A DNA stretch of 64,000 nt. Source: Acidobacteriota bacterium (lineage in GTDB: Bacteria > Acidobacteriota > UBA6911). The translations under genes were made by a program, and so were the position numbers. The notes beneath the pieces are model-generated. The model did no database searches. It was not told the origin of the DNA and saw only the letters and a program-made list of their open reading frames with translations. This document shows positions 33,902 to 41,221 of this stretch, one piece after another. Numbering within the stretch: the first letter of the stretch is position 1; each line of letters starts with the position of its first letter. The DNA lies in the NCBI GenBank assembly GCA_012719455.1, contig JAAYAJ010000064.1:1-64000 (forward strand). Reading direction: 5' to 3'.

Positions 33902-35737
33902 ATGCCAGACCCCTATGTCAAGGAGCGCGACCGGAGCCGGATCCCGGAACGATTCCAGTGGGACCTTTCCCCGGTTTATGCAGGGGACGACACGTGGGAA
34001 GCGGCCAAGCGGAAAATGCGGGCCGAACTCCCCTCGATCGCGTCCTGGGCGGGGAAGCTGGCCGAATCCCCGGAGCAGCTGCTCGGCTGCCTCGAGCACC
34101 ACAGCCTCCTGCACAAGGAGCTCACCCGCCTGGCCTGCTACGCCGGCATGAAGTCAGATCTGGACACCCGCGAATCGCGCTACACCGCCATGGACCAGGA
34201 GATGTCGCGCCTCGCCTCCGATTTTTCGACCCTCGCGTCCTTCATCGAGCCTGAAATCCTGCGCATGGACCCCGCGCGGATCGAAGAGTTCCTCGCGCGT
34301 GAGCCGCGCCTGGGCGCCTACCGGCACGTCCTCGACGACATCGTCCGCAACCGCCCCCACACCCTGGGCGAAAGCGAGGAGAAGATCCTGGCCACGGCCG
34401 GCCTGATGGCCGACGCTCCCGCCACGATCAACAGCATCTTCACCAACGCCGACTTCCCTTACCCGGAGATCACCCTGGAGGAAGGGACGGTCCGGCTCGA
34501 CCCGGCCGCCTTCAACCTGCACCGCCGCTCGCGCGACCGTGAAAGCAGGAAAAAGGTCTTTGCGGCCTACCTCGGAAAGATGCACGAATTCCGCCGCACC
34601 TTCGGGGCCCAGCTCGCCGCCGAGGTGCGCAAGAACATGTTCTTCTCCCGCACCCGCTCCTTCGGCTCCTGCCTCGAGCGCGCCCTCAACCGCCACAACA
34701 TCCCCGTCGCCGTCTACCGCAACCTGATCGCGGGGGTGCGCGCCCACCATAGGACGTTCTACCGCTATCTCGACCTGCGCCGGCGGCTGCTGGGGCTTGA
34801 CACGCTCCACTATTACGACCTCTACGCCCCCATCGTGGCGGACCTCGACCTAGACTACACCTACGACGAGGCGGCGGCGCTGGTGCTCGAATCGCTCGCG
34901 CCGCTCGGACCGGAGTACGCCCAAGTCGCCCGGCGCGCCCTCTCCGAACGCTGGATCGACGTCTACCCCAACGACGGGAAGCGCTCGGGCGCCTACAGTA
35001 ACGGCTCCGTCTACGACGTCCACCCCTATATCCTGCTCAACTTCAACGGCAAGCATGACGACGTGAGCACGCTGGCCCACGAACTGGGGCACACGATGCA
35101 CAGCTACCTGGCCAACCAGTCGCAGCCCTACGCCCTGTCGCACTACTCGATCTTCGTAGCCGAGGTCGCCTCCACCTTCAACGAGGCGCTGCTGCTCAAC
35201 TCCATGCTGGAGCGGGAAACCCGGGACGAGGTCCGGCTCTCGCTGCTGGGCAACTACCTCGACAACGCCCGGGCCACCGTCTTCCGCCAGACGCAGTTCG
35301 CCGAATTCGAGCTCCGGATCCACGAGCTGGCCGAGGGGGGGGAAGCGCTGACGGGGGACACCCTCGGCGAGTTGTACGCCGCCATCGTGCGCGAGTACTA
35401 CGGCCAGGAGGTCGGGGCCTGCGTGGTGGACGACGATGTGAAGGCGGAGTGGGCCTACGTCCCCCACTTCTACTACAACTTTTACGTCTACCAGTACGCC
35501 ACGTCCTTCATCGCCTCCACGGCGCTGTCGGAGCGCGTACTCGCGGGGGAAGCGGGCGCAGTCGAGTCCTACCTCGAACTCCTCTCGGCCGGAGGCTCCG
35601 ATTACCCGATCCCCCTGATGGCCCGGGCGGGGGTGGACATGACTTCCTCCGAACCGCTCAAGGCCATGATGGCGCGCCTCGGCCGCGTCATGGACGAAAT
35701 CGAAGAGATCGCCCTGCGGCTGGGGAAGCTGAAGTAG
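33902..35737 (+). CDS. pepF: Oligoendopeptidase F
   Basis: 611 residues, M3B family. Zinc motif LAHELGHTMHSYLA (HExxH) with the downstream Glu in EVASTFNEALL; the substrate block YSNGSVYDVHPYILLNF is also present. ATG 33902 has CAGGAGG 6-7 bases upstream. There is no signal peptide, so it is a cytoplasmic peptidase acting on peptides of roughly 7-17 residues. It is a single gene, convergent with the DUF3106 locus. Confidence 0.95.
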   Translation: MPDPYVKERDRSRIPERFQWDLSPVYAGDDTWEAAKRKMRAELPSIASWAGKLAESPEQLLGCLEHHSLLHKELTRLACYAGMKSDLDTRESRYTAMDQEMSRLASDFSTLASFIEPEILRMDPARIEEFLAREPRLGAYRHVLDDIVRNRPHTLGESEEKILATAGLMADAPATINSIFTNADFPYPEITLEEGTVRLDPAAFNLHRRSRDRESRKKVFAAYLGKMHEFRRTFGAQLAAEVRKNMFFSRTRSFGSCLERALNRHNIPVAVYRNLIAGVRAHHRTFYRYLDLRRRLLGLDTLHYYDLYAPIVADLDLDYTYDEAAALVLESLAPLGPEYAQVARRALSERWIDVYPNDGKRSGAYSNGSVYDVHPYILLNFNGKHDDVSTLAHELGHTMHSYLANQSQPYALSHYSIFVAEVASTFNEALLLNSMLERETRDEVRLSLLGNYLDNARATVFRQTQFAEFELRIHELAEGGEALTGDTLGELYAAIVREYYGQEVGACVVDDDVKAEWAYVPHFYYNFYVYQYATSFIASTALSERVLAGEAGAVESYLELLSAGGSDYPIPLMARAGVDMTSSEPLKAMMARLGRVMDEIEEIALRLGKLK

Positions 35738-35747
35738 GCGCCGCCGG

Positions 35748-35825
35748 TCAGGGTCCAAGCACGTTCACGGTGAAAGCCAGGGCCAGCGCCGGGCCGCAGG
35801 CCGCGTGCAGAATGATCCGCCTCAT
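35748..35825 (-). CDS. Possible 25-residue hydrophobic small protein
   Basis: ATG 35825 lies 4 bases after a strong GGAGGG site. The peptide (MRRIILHAACGPALALAFTV and five further residues) has two Arg, then a membrane-like stretch. It directly follows the DUF3106 gene (27 bp). It is too short for family assignment; the ribosome site is the main support. Confidence 0.3.
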   Translation of the reverse strand: MRRIILHAACGPALALAFTVNVLGP

Positions 35826-35851
35826 GATGCCCTCCAACGATTCGGCCCCCG

Positions 35852-36223
35852 TTATCGACGGTTTCGTTCGTTGCGGCGCTGGATCGATTCCCGCCGCATC
35901 CTGTTGCGCTGCTCGTTGGTCATCCCCCGCCACTTGTCGAGGTTGCGGAGCACCCGCGTACGCTCCTCGGGCGCCATCTTCTGGAAATCGCGGTAGGTCT
36001 TGCGCAGCTGCTGCTGCCGTTCGGGGGAAGGATCCCTGAAGCGCCGGTAATTCCGTTCGAGCCGCTCCTTCTCCACCGCCGTCATGGAGCTGAACCGGCG
36101 GTAGCGCTCCGTGAGTTCCGCCTTCTGTTCCGGGGTCAGGCGGTTCCATTCGGCTTCCTCGCCCGCCTGGGTCAGCGGAGCCGGTTCCGGGGGGCTTCGC
36201 CCGTCCCCCCCTCCCCCGGTCAT
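35852..36223 (-). CDS. DUF3106-type Arg/Glu-rich helical protein
   Basis: 123 residues, highly charged, with repeated units of the form [39 protein letters not shown] and [18 protein letters not shown], ending [15 protein letters not shown]. That is the DUF3106 pattern of exported proteins, yet ATG 36223 gives no signal peptide. A signal-like peptide sits in another frame immediately upstream and overlaps this ATG (see the small feature at 36220-36276). Either the true gene is joined by a frameshift in the run of G residues (GGGGGAGGGGGGG), or the leader is a separate coupled peptide. Confidence 0.65.
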   Translation of the reverse strand: MTGGGGDGRSPPEPAPLTQAGEEAEWNRLTPEQKAELTERYRRFSSMTAVEKERLERNYRRFRDPSPERQQQLRKTYRDFQKMAPEERTRVLRNLDKWRGMTNEQRNRMRRESIQRRNERNRR

Positions 36224-36276
36224 GCGACCTTCGCGCCGAGGACCAGCAACAGCACCAGGAACCCGCCCTTGCCCAT
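36220..36276 (-). CDS. 18-residue leader or displaced signal peptide of the DUF3106 gene
   Basis: ATG 36276 to TGA 36220-36222 encodes [18 protein letters not shown], a typical signal-peptide core. The stop overlaps the DUF3106 ATG (ATGA). Homopolymer G runs follow at once, where a one-base change would fuse the two frames. Confidence 0.4.
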   Translation of the reverse strand: MGKGGFLVLLLVLGAKVA

Positions 36277-36403
36277 AAACACCCGCCGGGAGGGAAAGTT
36301 CCGGAAATTAATGATCCGTCCAAGACCGAGGGTCGGGTTATCATGTGGAGGATGCCGGAACGGGAGGACGCGCACCGTCACCCCGTTTCGGGAAAGGATG
36401 ACG

Positions 36404-37126
36404 ATGGAACAAGCGCAGGGTGGAAACCGAAAGGAATTGGGGCCGCTGAAAGCCAGGCTGGACGCCTTCATCGAACGGTCGGCCATCGCCGCCTTTGAAA
36501 GCGACGACATCATCGAACTGGTCACGGAAGGGGAAAGCCTCGAATGGATCCTCGACCGGCTCGGGAGCGGCAGCCCCGCCATGAACCGGGAAGAGGGGGC
36601 GGCGCTGCTGGAGGAACTCCGCGCCCTTGTCGGACCGGCGCCCGAACTGCAGGCCGAACCGGAAGCCGAACCGGAGGACGCCGGCGATGCCGCGCCCGGG
36701 GCACCCGCCCCACCGGGGGCGGCCGACCTGGCCGGGCTCGATTTCGGCGAACTGCTCTCTTCCCTCCCCCCGGGAGTGAAACTCCCCCCGGGGATGAGCC
36801 TCGGCAAGATCAGGGAACTGATGGAATCGCCCCAGGGGAAGGCCATGTCCGATTTCCTCCTCTTCTGCCAGGAGCGGGGGATCGAGATGAACGAAAGGGC
36901 CATGACCGACCCCCGGACGGAAAAGCTGCAGGAGGAGTGGAAAAACACCCCGCGCCCCGCCTTTGACGGCAAGACCCCGGCCGAAGCCATGGAGGACGGC
37001 CAAGGGATCGTGCCGGACAAGGTGGAAACTTTCCGGCGGGAGGAACCGCGCGTGGGGCGTAACGACCCCTGCCCCTGCGGCAGCGGGAAAAAGTTCAAGA
37101 AATGCTGCGGGAGAGCGAGCCAATGA
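36404..37126 (+). CDS. SEC-C motif protein
   Basis: 240 residues. ATG 36404 is preceded by GGAAAGG at about 7 bases; ATG 36398 is an alternative. The N-terminal half is helical. An acidic, Pro/Ala-rich linker (about residues 75-105) follows, then [16 protein letters not shown]. The C-terminus is a SEC-C zinc finger ([18 protein letters not shown]), found in SecA and many unlinked proteins, where it can help contact ribosomes or SecB-like partners. Function is not otherwise known. Its stop overlaps the next ATG by 4 bp. Confidence 0.8.
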   Translation: MEQAQGGNRKELGPLKARLDAFIERSAIAAFESDDIIELVTEGESLEWILDRLGSGSPAMNREEGAALLEELRALVGPAPELQAEPEAEPEDAGDAAPGAPAPPGAADLAGLDFGELLSSLPPGVKLPPGMSLGKIRELMESPQGKAMSDFLLFCQERGIEMNERAMTDPRTEKLQEEWKNTPRPAFDGKTPAEAMEDGQGIVPDKVETFRREEPRVGRNDPCPCGSGKKFKKCCGRASQ

Positions 37127-37542
37127 ACCCGGAATGCAACAAGCGCCTGATCCTGGATTTCTACGAGGAGGTTCTCTGCGGCCGGAACCTGGAGGCTGCT
37201 CCGCGCTTCCTGCACGACGATTACGTGCAGCACAATCCCCACGCCGCGCAGGGGATCGCCGGCTTCCAGGAATTCCACCGGGGGTTTTTCTCCGCCATCC
37301 CCGACGCGCGGGTCACCGTCAACATGATGGCGGCCGAAGGGGACCTGGTGTTCGTCCATGGCACTTACACCGGCACCCACACCGGCGAGGGCTTTCTCGA
37401 CCTGCCACCCACCGGGAACAGGGTGTGCTACGATGTCGTCGACATCTTCCGGGTACGGGACGGTAAATTGGCTGAACATTGGGACGTGGCCGACACGCGC
37501 GCCATCTTCACCCAGCTTGGCGCCCTTCCCCCACTCCCCTGA
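37123..37542 (+). CDS. SnoaL-like ester cyclase family protein
   Basis: 139 residues with the SnoaL-like NTF2 fold: [64 protein letters not shown]. The His/Asp pair used by SnoaL-type cyclases is plausible. ATG 37123 overlaps the SEC-C gene's stop (ATGA). This family includes many general cytoplasmic enzymes of unknown substrate, so a polyketide role should not be assumed. Confidence 0.85.
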   Translation: MNPECNKRLILDFYEEVLCGRNLEAAPRFLHDDYVQHNPHAAQGIAGFQEFHRGFFSAIPDARVTVNMMAAEGDLVFVHGTYTGTHTGEGFLDLPPTGNRVCYDVVDIFRVRDGKLAEHWDVADTRAIFTQLGALPPLP

Positions 37543-37659
37543 TTTTTCCGTGGAAATCCGCGCGGCCGGTCGATATGAAGATTTCCGGGCGAAGGCGCCT
37601 GGGTCAGGACATGAAAAGCCCCGGGTGATGGGCCCGGATCACGATGGAACTCGCAACCC

Positions 37660-39219
37660 ATGACAAGTTTCAAAAGAAGCGATCCCGGCGCGAGCAAGCC
37701 ACGACGCCCCGAGGCGCCGCAGGGTGAGAGTGCGTCCCCTTCGTTCGGGGAGGCGGAATGGCATCGATTGAAGCAGGAGCTCGAGTTTTCCAACACCCTG
37801 ATGCGGACGCAGCAGGAATGCTCCCTGGACGGCATCATGGTGGTGAGCGAGGAAGGGAGGATCGTTTCCTGCAATCAGCGGTTTTTGGATATCTGGAAGC
37901 TCCCCGAAGAGATCCTGGCCTCCGGCTCGAACGAACGCGCCCTCGAGTACGCCGCCGGGATGGTGCTGAATCCCGACGCCGCCAACGCCGTGGTGCGCGA
38001 ACTGTACAAAAACCGGCACAGCAGGAACCATGACGAAATCTTCCTGAAGGACGGGAGGATCCTGGACCGCTATTCGGTCCCCCTGGAGGCCGCCGACGGC
38101 CACTTCTACGGCCGGGTGTGGTATTTCCGCGACGTCACCGACTACAGAAGGGCCGAGGAACGGGTCCGGCAGGCCAACGAGCGGCTGCGCGCCACGATCA
38201 GCCAGCTGAAGGAGCAAAAAAAGCAGAGCGGCATCCTGAGCGAGATGCGCGAAATGCTCCAGGCCTGCAGCTCCGCCTCGGAAGTAGGGCCGATCGTGCA
38301 GCAATCGATGCGGAAACTTTTCCCGCGTACCTCAGGAAGCCTGTACCTGATGGGAACAGCCGGTCGGGAACTCGAAACGGTCGAGGTGTGGGGACGGGGC
38401 GCGGCCCTTCCGTCCGCCGAGGGGTTCCCGGCCGACGATTGCTGGGCCCTGCGGCGTGGGCGCCTCCACCTGGCGGAAACGCCGGGAATCGGTCCCGTGT
38501 GCGCCCACCTGAAAAACCAAGTCTCCGCCCCCTCCGCCTGCGTGCCGCTGGCGGCCAAGGGCGAAGTCCTCGGGATCCTGCACCTGCAGGTCGAAGAGGA
38601 CGCCCCTCCCGAAAGGCAAACCCGGACCATGGAACGGATCTGCCGGCTGGCGACGACGATCAGCGAGTACCTGTCCCTGTCCATCGTCAACCTCCGCCTG
38701 CGCGAACAGCTCGCCGAACAGTCGATCCGGGATCCCTTGACCGGCCTGTATAACCGCCGCTACCTGATGGAGGCGCTTGGGAGGGAAATCCGCCGCGCCG
38801 AGAGAAACAGCTATCCCATCGCCGTGGTCATGATGGACATCGACCATTTCAAACCGTTCAACGACCGTTTCGGGCACCCGGCCGGAGATGCGTTGCTCGA
38901 AGCCCTGGGCGCCTTCCTGAAAGCGAACCTCCGGGGAGGGGACGCCGCCTGCCGCTACGGCGGGGAGGAATTCATCCTGTTTCTGCCGGAAGCCTCGCTC
39001 GAGGGGGCGTCCCGGAACATGGAGCGGATCCTCGAAGGGATCGCAAACCTCGCAATCACCCACCGGGGGAAAAGACTCCCCCCGGTGACGTTCTCGGTGG
39101 GGATCTCCGCCTACCCCGACCACGGCAAAGACAGGGACTCCCTGATCCAGGCGGCGGACACGGCCCTGTACCAAGCCAAGAAAATGGGGCGCAACCAGGT
39201 GGTCATGGCCACCCCATGA
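37660..39219 (+). CDS. PAS-GAF diguanylate cyclase
   Basis: 519 residues. Residues 40-160 are a PAS domain (DGIMVVSEEGRIVSCNQRFL ... RILDRYSVPLEAADGHFYGR). A coiled linker leads to a GAF domain (about 195-345). A C-terminal GGDEF domain follows (RDPLTGLYNRRYLMEALGRE, MMDIDHFKPFNDRFGHPAGD, and the active loop CRYGGEEFILFLPEA). The loop is intact GGEEF, so c-di-GMP synthesis is expected. There is no membrane segment. It may oppose the HD-GYP regulator at 20403-21428. Confidence 0.93.
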   Translation: MTSFKRSDPGASKPRRPEAPQGESASPSFGEAEWHRLKQELEFSNTLMRTQQECSLDGIMVVSEEGRIVSCNQRFLDIWKLPEEILASGSNERALEYAAGMVLNPDAANAVVRELYKNRHSRNHDEIFLKDGRILDRYSVPLEAADGHFYGRVWYFRDVTDYRRAEERVRQANERLRATISQLKEQKKQSGILSEMREMLQACSSASEVGPIVQQSMRKLFPRTSGSLYLMGTAGRELETVEVWGRGAALPSAEGFPADDCWALRRGRLHLAETPGIGPVCAHLKNQVSAPSACVPLAAKGEVLGILHLQVEEDAPPERQTRTMERICRLATTISEYLSLSIVNLRLREQLAEQSIRDPLTGLYNRRYLMEALGREIRRAERNSYPIAVVMMDIDHFKPFNDRFGHPAGDALLEALGAFLKANLRGGDAACRYGGEEFILFLPEASLEGASRNMERILEGIANLAITHRGKRLPPVTFSVGISAYPDHGKDRDSLIQAADTALYQAKKMGRNQVVMATP

Positions 39220-39221
39220 AA

Positions 39222-39248
39222 CTCGGGGGGATCGTGCGCCCCCCCGAG
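39222..39248. terminator. GC hairpin between the GGDEF and radical SAM genes
   Basis: CTCGGGGGG/CCCCCCGAG, a 9-bp stem with an 8-9-base loop, 3 bp after the GGDEF stop. It lies between convergent genes and has no T-run. Confidence 0.55.
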
Positions 39249-39261
39249 AATCACCGACCGG

Positions 39262-40863
39262 TCATTCCGTCGCCGCCCCCCTCCGCTGCCGGTATTCGGC
39301 CTTGGAGCAGGAGAACTGCTTCTCGATCCGATTGCGGAACAGCGGTCCGGAATTGTAGGTACAGAACGGGTAGAGACGCTTGTCCGGCGCGGAATAGTGG
39401 ATGACGCAGCGTTTCACGCGCTCCACGTCATAGTTGTAGCTGTCCATGAAATGCATCCCGGCCACCATGAGGGTCTTGTAGGTGTAGGTGCCGTCGTTGG
39501 CGCCGCGTCCCGCCTTCTTGTCGAGCAACCCTTCGATCGTCTGCCCGAGCTTGGTCAGCGTCAGCCCTTCCGGCGCCCGGCTCTGGTCGAAATGCTTGTT
39601 GGCGCTCGAAAACAGGCCGACCTTGCTCAGGTTGTTGTAGAGCGACTTGAAGACGGTCCGGTTCTTGAGCTTGTCCGCCTGCTTCTGGATATCGCTGAAC
39701 AATCCCTGGATGTCCAGAAAGCGGGTGACCGGCGTCGGCTTCCGGTTCCGGTCGACGAAGAAATAGGTCCCGATCCCGCACAGCGGGTGGCAGGAGATCA
39801 TGACGTTGGGCTCGTTTCTCAGCGCCTGGATCAGCTCGGTGATCGGCGTGGTGCAGGAGAGGGGGAACCAGTCCTCCCTGGTCGTATACCCGAGGGAGTT
39901 CACCCCTTCGGCCAGGTCGGACAGCGTGTAGCGCATCTGTTCCCGCTCTTCCTGGTCGATCCGGCCGGTGATGGCCACGGGCTGGAAACTGATGCCGGAG
40001 CAGACGTCGATGGTGTCCAGCGCGAACTGGACGATCTTCGGGACCTGGTCGTCGTTGACCCCCTTGACGATGGTCGGGACGTAGACGATCTTGAGCCCCG
40101 CCTGGCGGACCTTTTCGATGGCCTTCATCTTGATGTCCAGCAGGTCCCGGCGCCCCCGGATCTTCTCGTACAACTCCGGGTTGACCCCGTCGAACTGCAG
40201 GTAGAGGGTATGGAGCCCGGCCTCGCGCGATTTTTCCGCGAAGGAATCCTCGGCGAACTTCAGGCCGTTGGTGGCGCACTGCACATGGGAAAAACCCATC
40301 TCGCCGGCCTTGGCCAGGATGCGGAACCAGTCGGGGTGCAGCGTGGGCTCGCCGCCGGCGAACTGCACCACACGCCCCGCGACGGGGCGCGAATCGCGCA
40401 GGGTCTGCAGCGTGTCGACGATCTGCTCAAAGGAGGGCTCGTAGATGTAGTCCTGGACGCTCGCGTTGGCGAAACAGATCGGACAGGCGAGGTTGCAACG
40501 GTTGGTCAAATCCACGTTGGCCAACACCGTGTGGCTGACGTGCAAGTTGCACATGCCGCAGTCATCGGGGCACGACTTGGCATCGGGGATGGCCGGGTTG
40601 GACACTCCGCAACCGACGTCGCGGTTCCATGACACCATGCGATGAAAGTAATCGGCATGGGCCAGGAGGGTGTCCCGGAAGAAACCATGTTCGGGACAGG
40701 TCTTCTCCATGACGATCCTACCGTCCTGTTCGAGCACCCGGGCTTCCACCTGAGCCCCGCATTCGGGGCAAAGGGAAACGGTCGTATACGGCACATCACC
40801 GGGCAGCGGATTGATCGGCGCGCCGGTCAGGGTTTTCTTTCCAGACGGAACCTTGATAGCCAT
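39262..40863 (-). CDS. Tes-like radical SAM protein (tetraether/membrane-spanning lipid synthase family candidate)
   Basis: 533 residues. An N-terminal zinc-like region (LCPECGAQVEA, KTCPEHG) and a Cys-rich block (GCGVSNPAI, CPDDCGMCNLHVSHT) precede the radical SAM motif CNLACPICF (CX3CX2C) and the SAM-binding FAGGEPTLHPD. C-terminal Cys (ISCHPLCGIGTYFF) and CVIHYSAPDKRLYPFCTYN may bind further clusters. This arrangement and length match the MJ0619/Tes family, long annotated as pterin dimethyltransferases, whose archaeal member couples lipid tails into tetraethers. A role in bacterial membrane-spanning lipids is an inference. The gene has its own upstream promoter. Confidence 0.75.
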   Translation of the reverse strand: MAIKVPSGKKTLTGAPINPLPGDVPYTTVSLCPECGAQVEARVLEQDGRIVMEKTCPEHGFFRDTLLAHADYFHRMVSWNRDVGCGVSNPAIPDAKSCPDDCGMCNLHVSHTVLANVDLTNRCNLACPICFANASVQDYIYEPSFEQIVDTLQTLRDSRPVAGRVVQFAGGEPTLHPDWFRILAKAGEMGFSHVQCATNGLKFAEDSFAEKSREAGLHTLYLQFDGVNPELYEKIRGRRDLLDIKMKAIEKVRQAGLKIVYVPTIVKGVNDDQVPKIVQFALDTIDVCSGISFQPVAITGRIDQEEREQMRYTLSDLAEGVNSLGYTTREDWFPLSCTTPITELIQALRNEPNVMISCHPLCGIGTYFFVDRNRKPTPVTRFLDIQGLFSDIQKQADKLKNRTVFKSLYNNLSKVGLFSSANKHFDQSRAPEGLTLTKLGQTIEGLLDKKAGRGANDGTYTYKTLMVAGMHFMDSYNYDVERVKRCVIHYSAPDKRLYPFCTYNSGPLFRNRIEKQFSCSKAEYRQRRGAATE

Positions 40864-40928
40864 TCACATTCCCTCGCTAAAACCAGGGGCCGGCACGAAA
40901 AACGCTCCTCCCCTGAATGATTTCCACC

Positions 40929-40967
40929 TTACGGCCCCGTGTACCGGCTGGGAGAACCGGGCCGTAA
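40929..40967. repeat. 9-bp inverted repeat just downstream of the radical SAM promoter
   Basis: TTACGGCCC (40929-40937) and GGGCCGTAA (40959-40967) are perfect inverted repeats separated by 21 bp. The upstream arm ends at the predicted transcription start (about 40968). It could be an operator or a 5'-leader hairpin. Confidence 0.45.
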
Positions 40968-40974
40968 ACCTTGG

Positions 40975-41004
40975 ATTCTACCGTCAACGCGCCAGGATAC
41001 ACAA
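40975..41004 (-). promoter_or_regulatory. Promoter candidate for the Tes-like gene
   Basis: On the minus strand, TTGTGT (41004-40999) and TAGAAT (40980-40975) are 18 bp apart. The -10 matches 5/6; the -35 matches only 3/6. Confidence 0.4.
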
Positions 41005-41118
41005 GAACTTATCCGCTCCCCCCGGAAACGCCCCCCGGATGGACAGGTGCCGGCGCGTTGCCGACACTCCACCTCCGGCCACCGCTCACCCGGCGCGCAA
41101 ATTCCCTGGCTGCCACGG

Positions 41119-41147
41119 TTCTCACCTATTGCCAAATGCGATACAAT
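41119..41147 (+). promoter_or_regulatory. Promoter candidate for the TamB-Omp85 gene
   Basis: TTCTCA (41119-41124) and TACAAT (41142-41147) are 17 bp apart, matching 4/6 and 5/6. The start codon lies 75 bp downstream. Confidence 0.45.
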
Positions 41148-41221
41148 GCAACCCTGATCACGCCGGAATCCGGCAGGGATGAATACCCGCCCGTGCGCCC
41201 GCCTGGCGGGTGGGGAGAGTC

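Larger units (their letters stand above)
40864..41221. other. Divergent intergenic region between the radical SAM and TamB-Omp85 genes
   Basis: 358 bp with no credible gene. It contains two divergent promoter candidates (40975-41004 on minus, 41119-41147 on plus) and the inverted repeat at 40929-40967. Confidence 0.6.

Noticed and set aside
37123-37542. Polyketide cyclase role for the SnoaL-like gene
   Set aside because: No polyketide genes nearby; the fold is shared by many unrelated small enzymes.
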